From NCBI GenBank assembly GCA_946807835.1, contig CAMPEX010000001.1:9005001-9069000 (forward strand): a stretch of 64,000 bases of DNA. Direction: 5' to 3'. The DNA comes from Ailanthus altissimus (lineage: Eukaryota > Streptophyta > Magnoliopsida > Sapindales > Simaroubaceae). Position 1 is the first letter of the stretch. Every line of letters begins with the position of its first letter. Under the pieces are notes generated by a model. The model did not search any database and was not told the DNA's origin. It saw nothing but the letters and a program-made list of their open reading frames with translations. Below are positions 49,440 through 60,732 of this stretch, one piece after another. The position numbers and the translations under genes are program-made.

Positions 49440-49760
49440 CATAGTGCTTAATATATATACTATAAGTAAATGCTAAAAGCGCACAATGTTATGCGTCTAA
49501 CATGCTTATAACATATGCTAGGAGCTTATGCTAAACGTACAACATCGCGTCCTTAACACTTAGCACGCATGTTAAAAAAGAATGCTAAGAGTATAATGCC
49601 GCACGTCTAGCGTTTAGCATGTGTGCTAAAAGCACACACTAAGCACACAATGCTTAGCACACGTACTAGGAGCACTGCCCGCTTAGCACTTAACACTTGT
49701 GCTGAAAGTGCAAATTTGATCTCCTAGCACGCACGCTAAGTGCGCTAGGTATGCAATATG
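49440..49760. repeat. Cluster of interspersed TTAGC/GCTAA motifs in both orientations
   Basis: About 320 bp are packed with GCTAA/TTAGC and related TGCTAGG/CCTAGCA words, often as CTTAGCACACG, TGCTAAAAGC, GCGTTTAGCATGTGTGCTAA and GCACGCACGCTAAGTGCGC. Alternating orientation gives many overlapping small palindromes. GC content is clearly above the surrounding AT-rich DNA. There is no ORF. It may be a decayed short-period satellite or the centre of a foldback element. Confidence 0.6.
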
Positions 49761-51060
49761 TAGTGTATTATTTTTTTATTTCTAAAGTTATTTTTTTTTT
49801 AAAATGTAGTATCTACGGATACCCATTATGAGTATTCGTAGAATTTTTATCGAATCTGTACTCGTCCAAAATTTATTATAAATTTTAATTTTGTATATCA
49901 AACTCGTATTGTATCTATTTTAAACATTATTAAATTCTTTCTAATACGGGAGAGTTTTAGTAGATTTATAGGTTTGCGGATAATTTTACCATCCCTAAGA
50001 TTGAAACATCAAAGTCTTTCTTATTTCAAATGTGCATAGTAAAAAAAGTGCAAAATAAGTAGACTTATAAAAATCTAAAATTTAATGTTCAATTGGGCAT
50101 AAAATAAGGGGTCATGTTTATTTTTATTCACGATAAGTGGTATTAGACTTCGGAGGGAATATATTATAATCCATCCATGAAAAAACAAAACAATTGGACA
50201 AATAGACAAAGGAAAAGAAAGGGGAAAATCTCAACTTTTTTATGAAAATGATTAATAAAAATAAGTATGGTTTTTTTTAAGATGGATGGAGGCTATTAAA
50301 CTTGGAACCTTTATTTATATGGAGTAAATACAAATTAAAAAAAATGAAAAAAAAGCATGCGCTCATTAGTATTGTTGACGCTCCCACACTAGTGATCGAT
50401 GACAAATTAACTCAAATTATATACCATTAGATTTAAAATTTTGAAATATATATAATAGTATAATGTTTTTTGTCAATGAAACATCAAGAGGGAACAAATT
50501 AAAAAATAAAAAGGCAACAAAAAGTGGAAATACACTACCAACTTTATCAACTAGATCATGATAGTTAACTCTAATAATAGTGTTTGTGTATCTCCATTCA
50601 TTATTGTTTACCGACAATGTTATAGTGGTTACCTTACCTTCTTTTTTTTTTTCCAATTTTGACACTTTTCTAATACTCTATTAAAAAAATAAAAACACTG
50701 TTGCATATATCTCAAAATTTGAAGTATAATGATATAAAATTTGAATTAATCTATTATCGATCACCGAAGGCTACTCTTACTGTGTAACCAATCACAATAT
50801 TAGGTGGGCACTTTTTAGTTTTTTTATATTTTTATTTAAGTTGCTTAAAAATTATTTTATTATAAAATAAAATATGGTGAAACATGTCATTATAAATTAT
50901 CATAAAATAACACATCTAATTTTATTTTATAATTTTTTATTAAAAATATAAATCAATTATATTATGACATGTATTTTTTTAATTAGTAAATATATGAATT
51001 TATCTTTTTTTACTATCTAAAATAATAGAATTCATTACTTGATGGGAGTTTTTATTCTCT
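49761..51060. other. AT-rich intergenic DNA
   Basis: No gene is seen. The part 50820-51000 shows weak inverted symmetry (AAACATGTCATTATAA against TTATGACATGTATT) and could be another small MITE, but bounds are unclear. Confidence 0.35.
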
Positions 51061-52028
51061 TTTAAATATTTAAGGTTAAATTGATTACTTTGGTACGAAC
51101 TTAGAAGCACAAATATTTTTTTTGAAAGCTATTATAAAAAAATAATAAAAGGCAAGAATTAAGGATAACTCAAATAAGAAGAAACATCTAAAAAGTTTTA
51201 TAAAAACTATGAAAGTATTGAAACCGAATGAATTACAAAGGAGGTAGAATTCACCAATTTATAGGTGAAAAGGGGTAGAATTCACCAATTTGCCCCCACT
51301 GCTTCACCGCTTGACTTTCACAACATTCCCCTTTGAATTCCACCACTTAAGTTGTATAGTATATTGCTAAGAAAAACTCAATGGGATATAAGCTAAGTAA
51401 AAATAAATACAACTCTATAATGTACAGTGGTAGTGAACGTGCTTCAAGACTGTCTCATTAAAAATCATACTATTAAAACCTAGTGGGATAAAACCTGGTC
51501 AAAGAAAAAAAGAGTACAATGCACGTTTGTAACTGATGTGATTCTTTTCTTGGAAGAATATGCTCTCTCTAATTAAATGCTTCCCCTCAGAGTAACATCC
51601 ATTAATTTGATAATTTGTTGAGTCGGCGAATACTAATTTTGTGAACTAATTTCTCAAAAGTTGAAGTTAACAGAGATTGGTGAACAGATCTGTAAAATTA
51701 TTAGTGGAGTGTATCTATTTAATATTAGTCTTCTTGCTTTGTTGCAATTCGTGGGTGCATAAGAATTTTGAAGAAATATGCTTGGTTCTATCTCCTTCAA
51801 TGTATCTGCCTTTAACTTGAGCAGTGCAAGCAGTATTATCTTTATATATTATTGTTGAAATATCTGTTGCAGAAGATAAGCTACATATATTCTGAATGTG
51901 ATGAACAATAGATCGCAACCATATGCTCCAAAATTATTAGTGGAGCGTATTTATTTAATATCAATCTTCTTACTTTGCTACAGTTCATGGGTGTATAAGA
52001 ATTTTAGAGAAATATGCTTAGTTCTATC
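51061..52028 (-). mobile_element. Ty1/Copia element, 3' part (RNase H tail and downstream/LTR region)
   Basis: On the minus strand, 51918-51715 encodes an RNase H segment, including IIYKDNTACTAQVKGRYIEG and DRTKHISSKF. This matches Copia RNase H (LYEDNAACI.Q...IKGDRTKHI). Downstream (lower coordinates) comes a decayed LFTKSLP region. Near 51475-51510 lies the GTACTCTTTTT..GACCAGGTTTTATCC type sequence common in the 3' region and LTR of plant Copia elements. About 240 bp of the RNase H region is present twice in tandem: TTATTAGTGGAGTGTATC at 51699 and TTATTAGTGGAGCGTATT at 51937. The element continues after the LTR-A insertion at 60733. The left edge near 51061 is approximate. Confidence 0.7.
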
Positions 52029-52191
52029 TATTGAGTTGAGTGTGTGATTTAAGAGTGTACATATAATTTCAAAAATTTACAACACGCAGTGAAAGCATGT
52101 TAACAAAATACACTCATTTAATACAAATTAAAACATATATATTTTCACATGTTAACAAAATACACTCATTTAATACAAATTAAAACATATA

Positions 52192-52192
52192 T

Positions 52193-52219
<27 letters not shown>
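52192..52219 (+). repeat. (CA)n microsatellite
   Basis: About 14 uninterrupted CA dinucleotides inside LTR-A copy 4. Confidence 0.9.
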
Positions 52220-52224
<5 letters not shown>

Positions 52225-52783
52225 AGTATAACTATTATATAAAATTTTATATATGATGAACAACTGTCCTAAAATAATATGTAAAGAACACTTACCTAAT
52301 GAAGGTAGCTTTACATAATATCAAGTCCTCCAATCTCTAGTTATAGAGCTTACATTGAAGTATATGCTTAAATAATTCTAGCCCATAACAAATTGTTGAG
52401 ATTATTAAGTTAGAATAGTAGCTTTGATTTAAAATTTCCAACAATATATATTGTGTTCAAATTCTTTGAACACAAATCTTTGTTTCTAAAAATGGAGATT
52501 ATAATATATGCATATAACTCTTATATAATTCTTAGAAACAATTTTCATATAGAAATTATTTTGAACAACTCTTATCTAAAAATCAATTTTCTTTTTTTAT
52601 TTTCTTTGATATCAATTAAGCCACCATGAAAGAAGAAGAAGAGAGGTTCTTTTTGTTGTATCAACATTTGAAAAATAAAACTATTTCTTACCTCTCTTCA
52701 TATGGCCAAATTATTTAAGTGTTAAAGAATGAAAATCTCATTCATTCTATAGTCTTTTCAACACTTGAAAAAATAAAGACCAA

Positions 52784-52784
52784 A

Positions 52785-52816
<32 letters not shown>

Positions 52817-52819
52817 TCA
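52784..52819 (+). repeat. (CT)n microsatellite
   Basis: About 18 CT dinucleotides with one TTT interruption inside LTR-A copy 4. Confidence 0.9.
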
Positions 52820-53561
52820 CATATTGGCCGAATATCTCCATTAAAAAAAGAATGAATTAATTCATTCCATTCTATTCTTTTCTTTTCTTTCATCACATGA
52901 CAATACCTTTCCAAGTGATCCACCATATTCATTATTGAATTAGCCTAGGTCCCTCTATTAACTATTTCTCATTGCATAATGGCCACTAATCATTATTCCA
53001 CCAAAATACCTTTACAATTTAATTGATTTCTTTATCAAATAGCCTAGCACACACACTTAGGCTTATCTTTTAATATTGCTGAAAAATTGGCGATTCAACA
53101 ATCTTAATTAGACAAAAATTGAAATGAATACCAAAGTAGAGAGTCAAAAGAAGTCAAGAACGTGTAGGACACGTATGAAGAAGTCTAAGACGTGTGGGAC
53201 ACGAAGGGGGAAGTAAAATGAGACTTGAAGACGTGAAGGAAACGAAGAAATCGCGAAAGAACTTCCAGCGCTGCGGCGCTAAGGCTGAGCATCACGACGC
53301 TCAACACAAAAGACCAGCGCCACAGCGCTAGGTCCCCAGCGCTGCGGCGATGGGCGCGAAAAGGGTCAACGCCGCAGCGCCCAAGGATGAGCGCCGCGGC
53401 GCCCAGACGCGTCAGGATGTCCGTTTTGGTTCGAGATTTCAAGTTTTGGAAAGTTTTGGACTTTCAAAATAAGTGGACTCTTACTCTAACAAGGAATAGG
53501 GTTAGTAGGCATGAAATACACCATATATAAACAATTGTAAACCCTTGTTTAAGATCAAGCA

Positions 53562-56280
53562 TGTAGTAACCAGTATCCACAACTGGTAAGAATAAGTATT
53601 TATATATGTATAAATATACGTATTTTATTTGTATGTTGGTGATACTTGATTTATATATTGTTATTAGTAGTGTTTGTATAGGTTAAGGTGATACTATTAG
53701 CATTGGGTTTAATTGCAAGACTTTAAATTTATTTTAGGGACCAAATTGTAATACTTTGAAAGTTTTGAGGGTAAATTCATAAATACTTAAAATTAGCCAC
53801 TTAGTATAAAAATACACTTTTAAAACCCTAATTCTGTCATTTTGGTCGAGCTACCTCTTTTAGAGAGAGAGAAGAGAGAAAAGAGGGGAGAGAAAGAGAA
53901 GAAGGAGAAGAAAAAGAAGAAGAAATTGGAATTTTGGATTTTAAGAGGTATATCACAACTATTTCTCAATTTATTGGTGTTAATTATGTTAATTTCTTTA
54001 AGTTTTGATTTCTGGAAATATGTATAGTTGAGGATTTGATGTGTATTTCGTATGATATTTTGAGAATTGATGATGATCTATAAGATAGTTTGATAAATCA
54101 TGATGGATTGTAGAATTTCTACTTGATAGTCTCTTGATCCAAGAATTTTATAAATTGTTGTGATTCGATTCTGATTTTGAATTTTGATTATATGAAATTA
54201 GACATGTTTAGTATCATTTGAGACTTTGAATCGATTCAAAATTCCAAAAATTGAATTTTTTGTGAATTTACCAAAATAACCCTGAAATTCTGGAAATTTC
54301 CTATGTGAACAGTATAATACAGTGACGAACAATGTTTGTCCTACTGAATGATCTTCAAAAATTACGAATTTGTGGAATATGATAATTTTATATGTCTAAT
54401 ATGATATACTCAGAATTTAGAATTTAGATCAATGAGGTTGAAATGTTATGATTTCTTAAAGTATATCCGCTCATTACAGTATTTGATTAACATATTTTTA
54501 AAGCTATGGAATAAAATAGTTTTAAAATATTTTTGGCAGTGATTTGGAAGTGAAATATTTATCATGGACTGAGATATGTGTTAAAAGTAATTATGTGATA
54601 GTTTTATAATTTTTGAGTTAGTATATGATTTTATAAAATTGGGAGATTGAATACTGTTCAGTAAGTATCTTGATCTTGTCAGGTTAGTAGTTTGGATTCG
54701 ATGGTATGTATGGAATGGATTATGTAGGAATTTTGATATAATATTCATATATAAGAAGGATATATGAGTCAAGAATGATATATTCTGATTTTGGAGTAAT
54801 TGGACATCATTTGATCTATTAGAAAATTTTGTTAAGTGTAAGTGATCAGAATGACAAGTTTTGAGAAACCAAGTATTTAGACCAATTTGATGTGATAAAT
54901 GCATTGTGTATAATTTTATAAGCTATTTAAAGTATTTTATATGAATTGTGAGGCTTATGAAAGGATTAATCTCCATTGATAGGTTAAGGAGATTTAAGCC
55001 TTGTAGCTGAAAGTGTTAAGAGGTAAGTATACTAGACTTTTTACTGGAATCACAATAAACATAGTAAGTGTTATGAATGATTTTGTAAATGTGGTTAAGA
55101 ATATGTTTATGCTATGTCAAAGTATATTTTGATATGAAATGTGAATATATGTTTATGAATGTAAGCATTGACATTGAGTATGGACATACATGTGTTTTTT
55201 TGAAAGTGAGCTTTCAAAATAAGATATGTTTAACAAAGAAAGCTTTTGAAGTGTAATATGTCCATGAGAAATATTTTGTGTTTTGAGGGTACTTGAACTC
55301 ACTGTTAACTTAGTAGGCATTTTATATGATTTGTGGAGCCTTTATGTGTGGCCTTTCCTTCGGGATTGGTATATGTTATGTGTTCCGTATGTAGGGAGGA
55401 TCCTATTGGTACCTAAAGGAAGAGTGAGTCATCACATTCGTGTGGTGGCGTATTGGTGCATGTGAGAGGACTCACCGATGATCAGGGTGAGGGTTTGGCT
55501 TTTACCTTCGGGCATGAGCATTATATATGTGTAATTTAAAGGCCTCATTTGTACTATTCCTCTTATACGGTATGTCACCTACGAGTGACATTTGGCTCAT
55601 TATGTGATATGTAATATGTAAGTCCTACTAAGTAGTAGTTGAGTGATGGTATTCCTATTATGTGTTTTGAAAGAATGTGTAAGCGCTTACATGATATGTG
55701 ATTTGATAAGATTATGATTTTGATTGATCACAGCATATCATACATATGCATTGTGTACATATATGTATTTGTATTTGATATATGAAAAACTAGTATGCTT
55801 ACTGAGTTTTATACTCATTATAGTTTATGGTGATTTCAGGTAAATAAGGTACATGTGTGCTTAGCGGATTTGGCAAGACTTCTGCTGTTCATTGGATTCC
55901 CTAAGTTGTTAGGTTGCTAAGTGTTTCATTTGGGGACATGTGGGATAAGATATTTGATTTGTCCCTATTGAATAAATACTTATGTATTATTTTATTATGC
56001 GTGGTTGGATTTAGTTTAAGTTTCACCAAGTGTAGTAATGGATTGATTTTAAGTAAGAATTTGCAATGAATATATTCTGGGCTTCCGGTAACAAAGTTGC
56101 TACTGGTGACGTAGTAGAGTGTTAATCTCTGAGAAAACTCTGCGTATCTCCGGTTTACTAATTGTCCCAGTCATAATTCAATTGCTATAATTCTGAAAGA
56201 AATTAAAATGAATGTTTAAGTATTATTGAATGAATGTAAGTGATGTCGTGTGTCAGATCTTTTGAGTCTGGGGCGTGACA
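53562..56280 (+). mobile_element. LTR-B solo LTR, TSD AAGCA, nested in the 5' LTR of LTR-C
   Basis: Starts TGTAGTAACCAGTATCC and ends GGGGCGTGACA. AAGCA lies on both sides (53557-53561 and 56281-56285), and its removal restores LTR-C sequence (compare 58505-58520). It is 2719 bp and matches the reverse complement of 14951-17797 along its whole length. It has no coding capacity and no internal region. Confidence 0.85.
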
Positions 56281-56857
56281 AAGCATCTAAGGTTTCAAGA
56301 TGTAACCATAAGAGAGAATAGAGGAGCTAGGTAGGCACTAAGTACGTAGTGCACTAGGGTATAACCTTTGAGGGTGTTTTCTTCTTTAGGTTCTTTGAGT
56401 GAATAAAAGAGAAACATCATAGATCCTTTTGGCTTAGATGCTCGAGCTATTCTTGTGTTCCTTATAAAAATCTCTTATGAGGAGATACTAAGAGGTCTTA
56501 GGGAGTCATGGTGATCAAAGGTAGATGCTTAGAGGTCTCCATGGGAGATACTAAGGGGTCTTGTGGGATCATTGATGATGTAAAAAGATACTTAGTGATC
56601 TATTTCAATAGTAAGAAGCTGGATCATGCATCCTCCATGGACATAGGCAATTTTGGGCCGAACTGCGTATATCTTGTGTCTTGTTGATTGATTTATTTTT
56701 TTTATCTTTATTGGTGTGTTAATCTTATGTGTTCTTACTTATGGTATGAGTTATGGTTTTCCACTGCGCATAGAGTAAAATTGGTATCAAGGTAGTGGCT
56801 TAGTTGATGCCATACGGGTGTCAAATTTAAGTGCATGGTGTGATATCCACAACAAAT

Positions 56858-56960
56858 TGGTATCAGAGCTTAGGTTGAAGCTACAAACTGGTATCAGAGC
56901 TTAGGTTGAAGTATAAACCGATATCAGAGCTTGAGTTGAAGTCCAAACTGATATCAAAGC
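56858..56960 (+). repeat. Primer-binding site of LTR-C, repeated four times in tandem
   Basis: TGGTATCAGAGC (complement of the initiator tRNA-Met 3' end) occurs at 56858 and again at 56889. Degenerate copies CGATATCAGAGC and TGATATCAAAGC follow at 56919 and 56949. The 30-31 bp period includes TTAGGTTGAAG and ACAAAC-like spacer. Only the first is at the standard 3-nt distance from the LTR end. Confidence 0.8.
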
Positions 56961-58039
56961 TTGGGTAAAGTCTAAATTACAGAGTATAGGCAGCAGTGTC
57001 AGATTGCAAAGCAAAAAATTGTCAGCCATGGGGACTTACAAATATAAGAGAAGGACAATAGGGAAGATGATTATCTGAAAGAGGAAAAGATGATGGCCTT
57101 ACTGTGGAGTTTTATTTTTTGAGAAAGGATCACTCTTAAAAAGGAGACTACCAAGAAGATGGCGTCATCTAGGTCCCAGTTAGAAGAATCATTCAGATTG
57201 GACACAAAATAAAGATGAAAAAAGAAGAATAATTAAGATTGAAGGGCAGATCCAAAAGGTGTCTAGGGTACTCAAATGGATAGTCCTAAGAGAAAGACAA
57301 AGATAGAAGGAAGGTAGATTTGCAAGTCTGTTGGATGACTAGGCAAAGACCTTGATCGCATGAGAGCTTATAGAGGAATCAATGTCTAATGAACGAACTA
57401 TTTTTAGGATCTAGGGTAGTATTTTCATATGAGTCATATAGAATCGTTATTTACCAATTGGAAAAATATGATTTATGATAAGTCATATGGGAATGGTAGA
57501 ATAAGATTAAGACTATATAGTGAAAAAGATAAGGGAGGAACTAGGTATGAGATTTCATTCCTCATCTCATGAAGGCTTAGAGGACTCGGGACAACTAGAT
57601 CGAAATAGAGAGATTCATGGAAGGCATAAGGAAGGAATACTAAATGAGGAAGCAAAAGGATCGGGGGAGTGATAAAGCACAGATGGAGGCTATGTGCTTG
57701 TAGAAAAGTGCTTAGAATGGGATCAACATAGGGTTGATTTGAAACGGACCATAAAGTAGCTTTTAATATATCACTTTATGGCAAGGGTCGAAAGAGAATG
57801 TGTGGGAAGAGTAGCAATGGCGAGAATGTGTTTTCACCATTAAGGGTTGTGGTTATGGTGTCTTCGGGACATGAAGATCACAACATTGAACTACTCTAGA
57901 CATCAACATTCAGGAATCTTTGGAGACCGTAGTTGCAAGAGTCTTAGTTAAGTCGGGGACTTGACTTATAGACCGTGCTAGTGAGCATTGGTCAAGGAGG
58001 GGTGACGGTGATTAGCTTCATAGGGAGAGATTTTGAATC

Positions 58040-58051
58040 AAGGAGGGGATT
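58040..58051 (+). other. Polypurine tract of LTR-C
   Basis: AAGGAGGGGATT ends directly at the first base of the 3' LTR (TGTTAGAAA), the position and composition expected for the primer of plus-strand DNA synthesis. Confidence 0.7.
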
Positions 58052-60732
58052 TGTTAGAAATTTGTGATTCAACAATCTTGGTTGGACAATAATTGAGATG
58101 ACTACCAAAGTAGAGAGTCACAAGAAGTCAAGAACATGTGGGACACGTATGGAGAAGTCTAGGACGTGTGGGACATGAAGGGGGAAGTAAAACGGAACTT
58201 GAAGATGTGAAGGAAATGAAGAAATCGTGAAAGAGCTTCCAGCGTTGTGGGGCTAGGGCTAAGCACCGTGGCACTCAACACAGAAGACCAGTACCGCGGT
58301 GATTGGCCCAAGAAAAGCCAGCGCCACAGCGCCCAGGGATGAGCGCCGCGGTGCCCAGAAGCGTCAAGATGTCCGTTTTGGTTCGGGATTTCAAGTTTTG
58401 GGAAGTTTTGACTTCCAAAATAAGTGGACTCTTACTCCAACAAGGAATAGGGTTAGTAGGCACGAAATACACCCTATATAAACACTTGTAAACCCTTGTT
58501 TAAGATCAAGCATCTAATGGTTCAAGATGTAACCATAAGAGAGAATAGAGGAGCTAGGTAGGCACTAAGTGCGTAGTGCACTAGGGTGTAACATTTGAGG
58601 GTGTTTTCTTCTTTAGGTTCTTTGAGTGAATAAAAGAGAAACACCATAAATCCTTTTGGCTTAGATGCTCGGGCTATTATTGTGTTCCTTGTAAAAATAT
58701 CTTATGAGGAGATACTAAAAGGTCTTAGGGAGTCATAGTGATCAAGGGTAGATGCTTAGAGGTCTCCATGGGAGATACTAAGGGGTCTTATGGGATCATT
58801 GATGATGTAAAAAGATACTTAGTGATCTATTTCAATAGTAAGAAGCTGAATCATGAATCCTCCGTGAACGTAGGCAATTTTGGGCCGAACCGCGTATATC
58901 TTGTATCTTATTGATTGGTTTGTTTTCTTTATCTTTATTGGTGTGTTAATCTTATGTGTTCTTACTTATGGGTGAGTTATGGTTTTTCGCTGCGTATAGA
59001 GTAAAATGAATATCAAGGTGTGACTTAGTTAATGTTATAGGGGTGTCAAATTTAAGTGCACGGCGTAATATCCGCAACAAGTATAATAAGATATGATAAT
59101 GAGAGACATGAATATAGCTATCAACTTGTCTCTCATTTATACTTATTCTTTCTTTACATAGCCATATGAATCATTCAATCTAATAAATGGAAGAATATTA
59201 ATAGATTAATAAAAGATATTTCTTTCATTTGAATAATTCATTCCATTAAATGAAGGATATTAATAGATTAATAAAATACACGTGTTAAAAGAAATAATAA
59301 TTGTTAATATGAAAGAAAGTTTCTATGATTTAATTTAAGTTTATCTAAATTAATACTAATAAACTTAAAATAATACAATAATGCACACTTGTCATTTTTT
59401 TCATATTAATGTTTAACTATTAAACATTAATAAGATTTTGACAAGTATCAAAGATGTATCCAATACACTTACAATCCTTTATCATATAATAATTCTGAGA
59501 AATATTGAAACAAATATTTAATTTTATTAGAATTTATTGGATTGAACTATTTAATCTAGTCCGCTACCATAATGTACAACGAGTACATTTCATATTGTAA
59601 GACTATCTAGGTCCAGGCCAGGTTTATCATATGGAGCTTCTCCATATGTTTGTGAACGATACCCCACACACACGTTACGGATATTACAAAACAGAACGTT
59701 AGACCATGTAAGTTAAGATTATAGTAAATTTATATAATCTCTCTGTCATTTATATCCTGGAAAACTAGAGATAAAAATCATCACCGTTAAATCTCTATTT
59801 GCTCAACTATGAATTTATCTCTAGATTTATAATTTCAAAGATAATATCCATAAACACTTTTATGATATTGTTTATCCCTACACAATATAATTTTTTGGGA
59901 ATTATGCTTATGGCCACAAGACTTTCAAAAATACAATCTCGGAGCATCAGGATATATAACGCACTCATATGAGTTGACGAATCTCATATCTACGCACACC
60001 AGACTCTATGAGTATCGGACTATACCCAACAACACCCAATAGTTAGACCATTAAAGATTTTAGACATGTGTGGAACTAAAGTATGGTAGATCACTAAAAA
60101 GCTCAATGTGACGCTCAGGTCAAAGGACCACGAATGCTACTCAACTCAGAAGACCTTTCATTTATGGCTTTATGAGATGTTTATTGGAGGTCCTCGTGAG
60201 TCTGTTCAGTACCTAGTCCTTATTGAATACATGTATCTCTATACGAGCTTCTACTTAACTCATGATTTATTAAGACTAACCATCTATACTATTCAGATAT
60301 AGACATACACTAATCTATATTAATGGGTTTCACCGATAGACCCACATTAATAAAATTAGATCAGGAACATAGTATTTGAGAACATACTTGTATAATAACA
60401 TTTTCTAGGACTATTTGTAACTCTTTACAACTACATCATTACTAATATATTCTTAGGTCTTTATCTTATTTCAGATAAGACTCTAACTACTTAGATTTCG
60501 TAACTCTTAACACTGTTAACTCTTAATACTGTTAACTCTTAACACTTATAATTTTTAGCGTTGCTAACTCTTAAAACTAATTTAAACTTCTTTAGATAAT
60601 ACAATATCTGAAACGTTTCAAGCATCTTATCATTTAATAATTAATAATATTAATAATTTTATTAGAAATGATAATTGTATAAATATTTATATATAATGAG
60701 ATGCCACGTAAGTACAAATCCCAAATACTATC

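Larger units (their letters stand above)
53077..59079 (+). mobile_element. LTR-C: short non-autonomous LTR retrotransposon with both LTRs
   Basis: The 5' LTR is 53077-56854, about 1.05 kb once LTR-B at 53562-56280 is removed; the 3' LTR is 58052-59079 (1028 bp). Both LTRs run from TGYTRGAAA-like starts to ..CAACA and share long stretches such as GTGGGACACGTATG. The internal region is only 1197 bp (56855-58051). It has a tRNA-Met PBS 3 nt after the 5' LTR and a purine tract (58040-58051) directly before the 3' LTR, but no gag or pol frame. Flanks AATAT (53072-53076) and AGTAT (59080-59084) make a TSD with one mismatch. The GC-rich LTR block (about 53265-53410, 58245-58355) repeats CAGCGCYRCRGCG motifs. 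It must have been mobilised by another element's proteins. Confidence 0.8.
52029..60727 (-). mobile_element. LTR-A copy 4, solo LTR in reverse orientation, interrupted by the LTR-C element
   Basis: CTATC flanks it exactly (52024-52028 and 60728-60732), and removing it rejoins the Copia RNase H sequence. Both termini have decayed from TG..CA to TA..TA (TATTGAG.. and ..CAAATA). Read on the minus strand from 60727 it follows copy 3: TATTTGGG, then GTACTTACGTGGCA, then ACTCACGAGGACCTCCAATA. Net length after removal of 53077-59084 is about 2.7 kb. A ~45-bp direct repeat (about 52096-52190), a (CA)n run (52192-52219) and a (CT)n run (52784-52819) lie in the left part. Confidence 0.75.

Noticed and set aside
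49440..49760. CRISPR-like array
   Set aside because: Motifs are very short, in both orientations, without unique spacers of constant length; the host is a plant.
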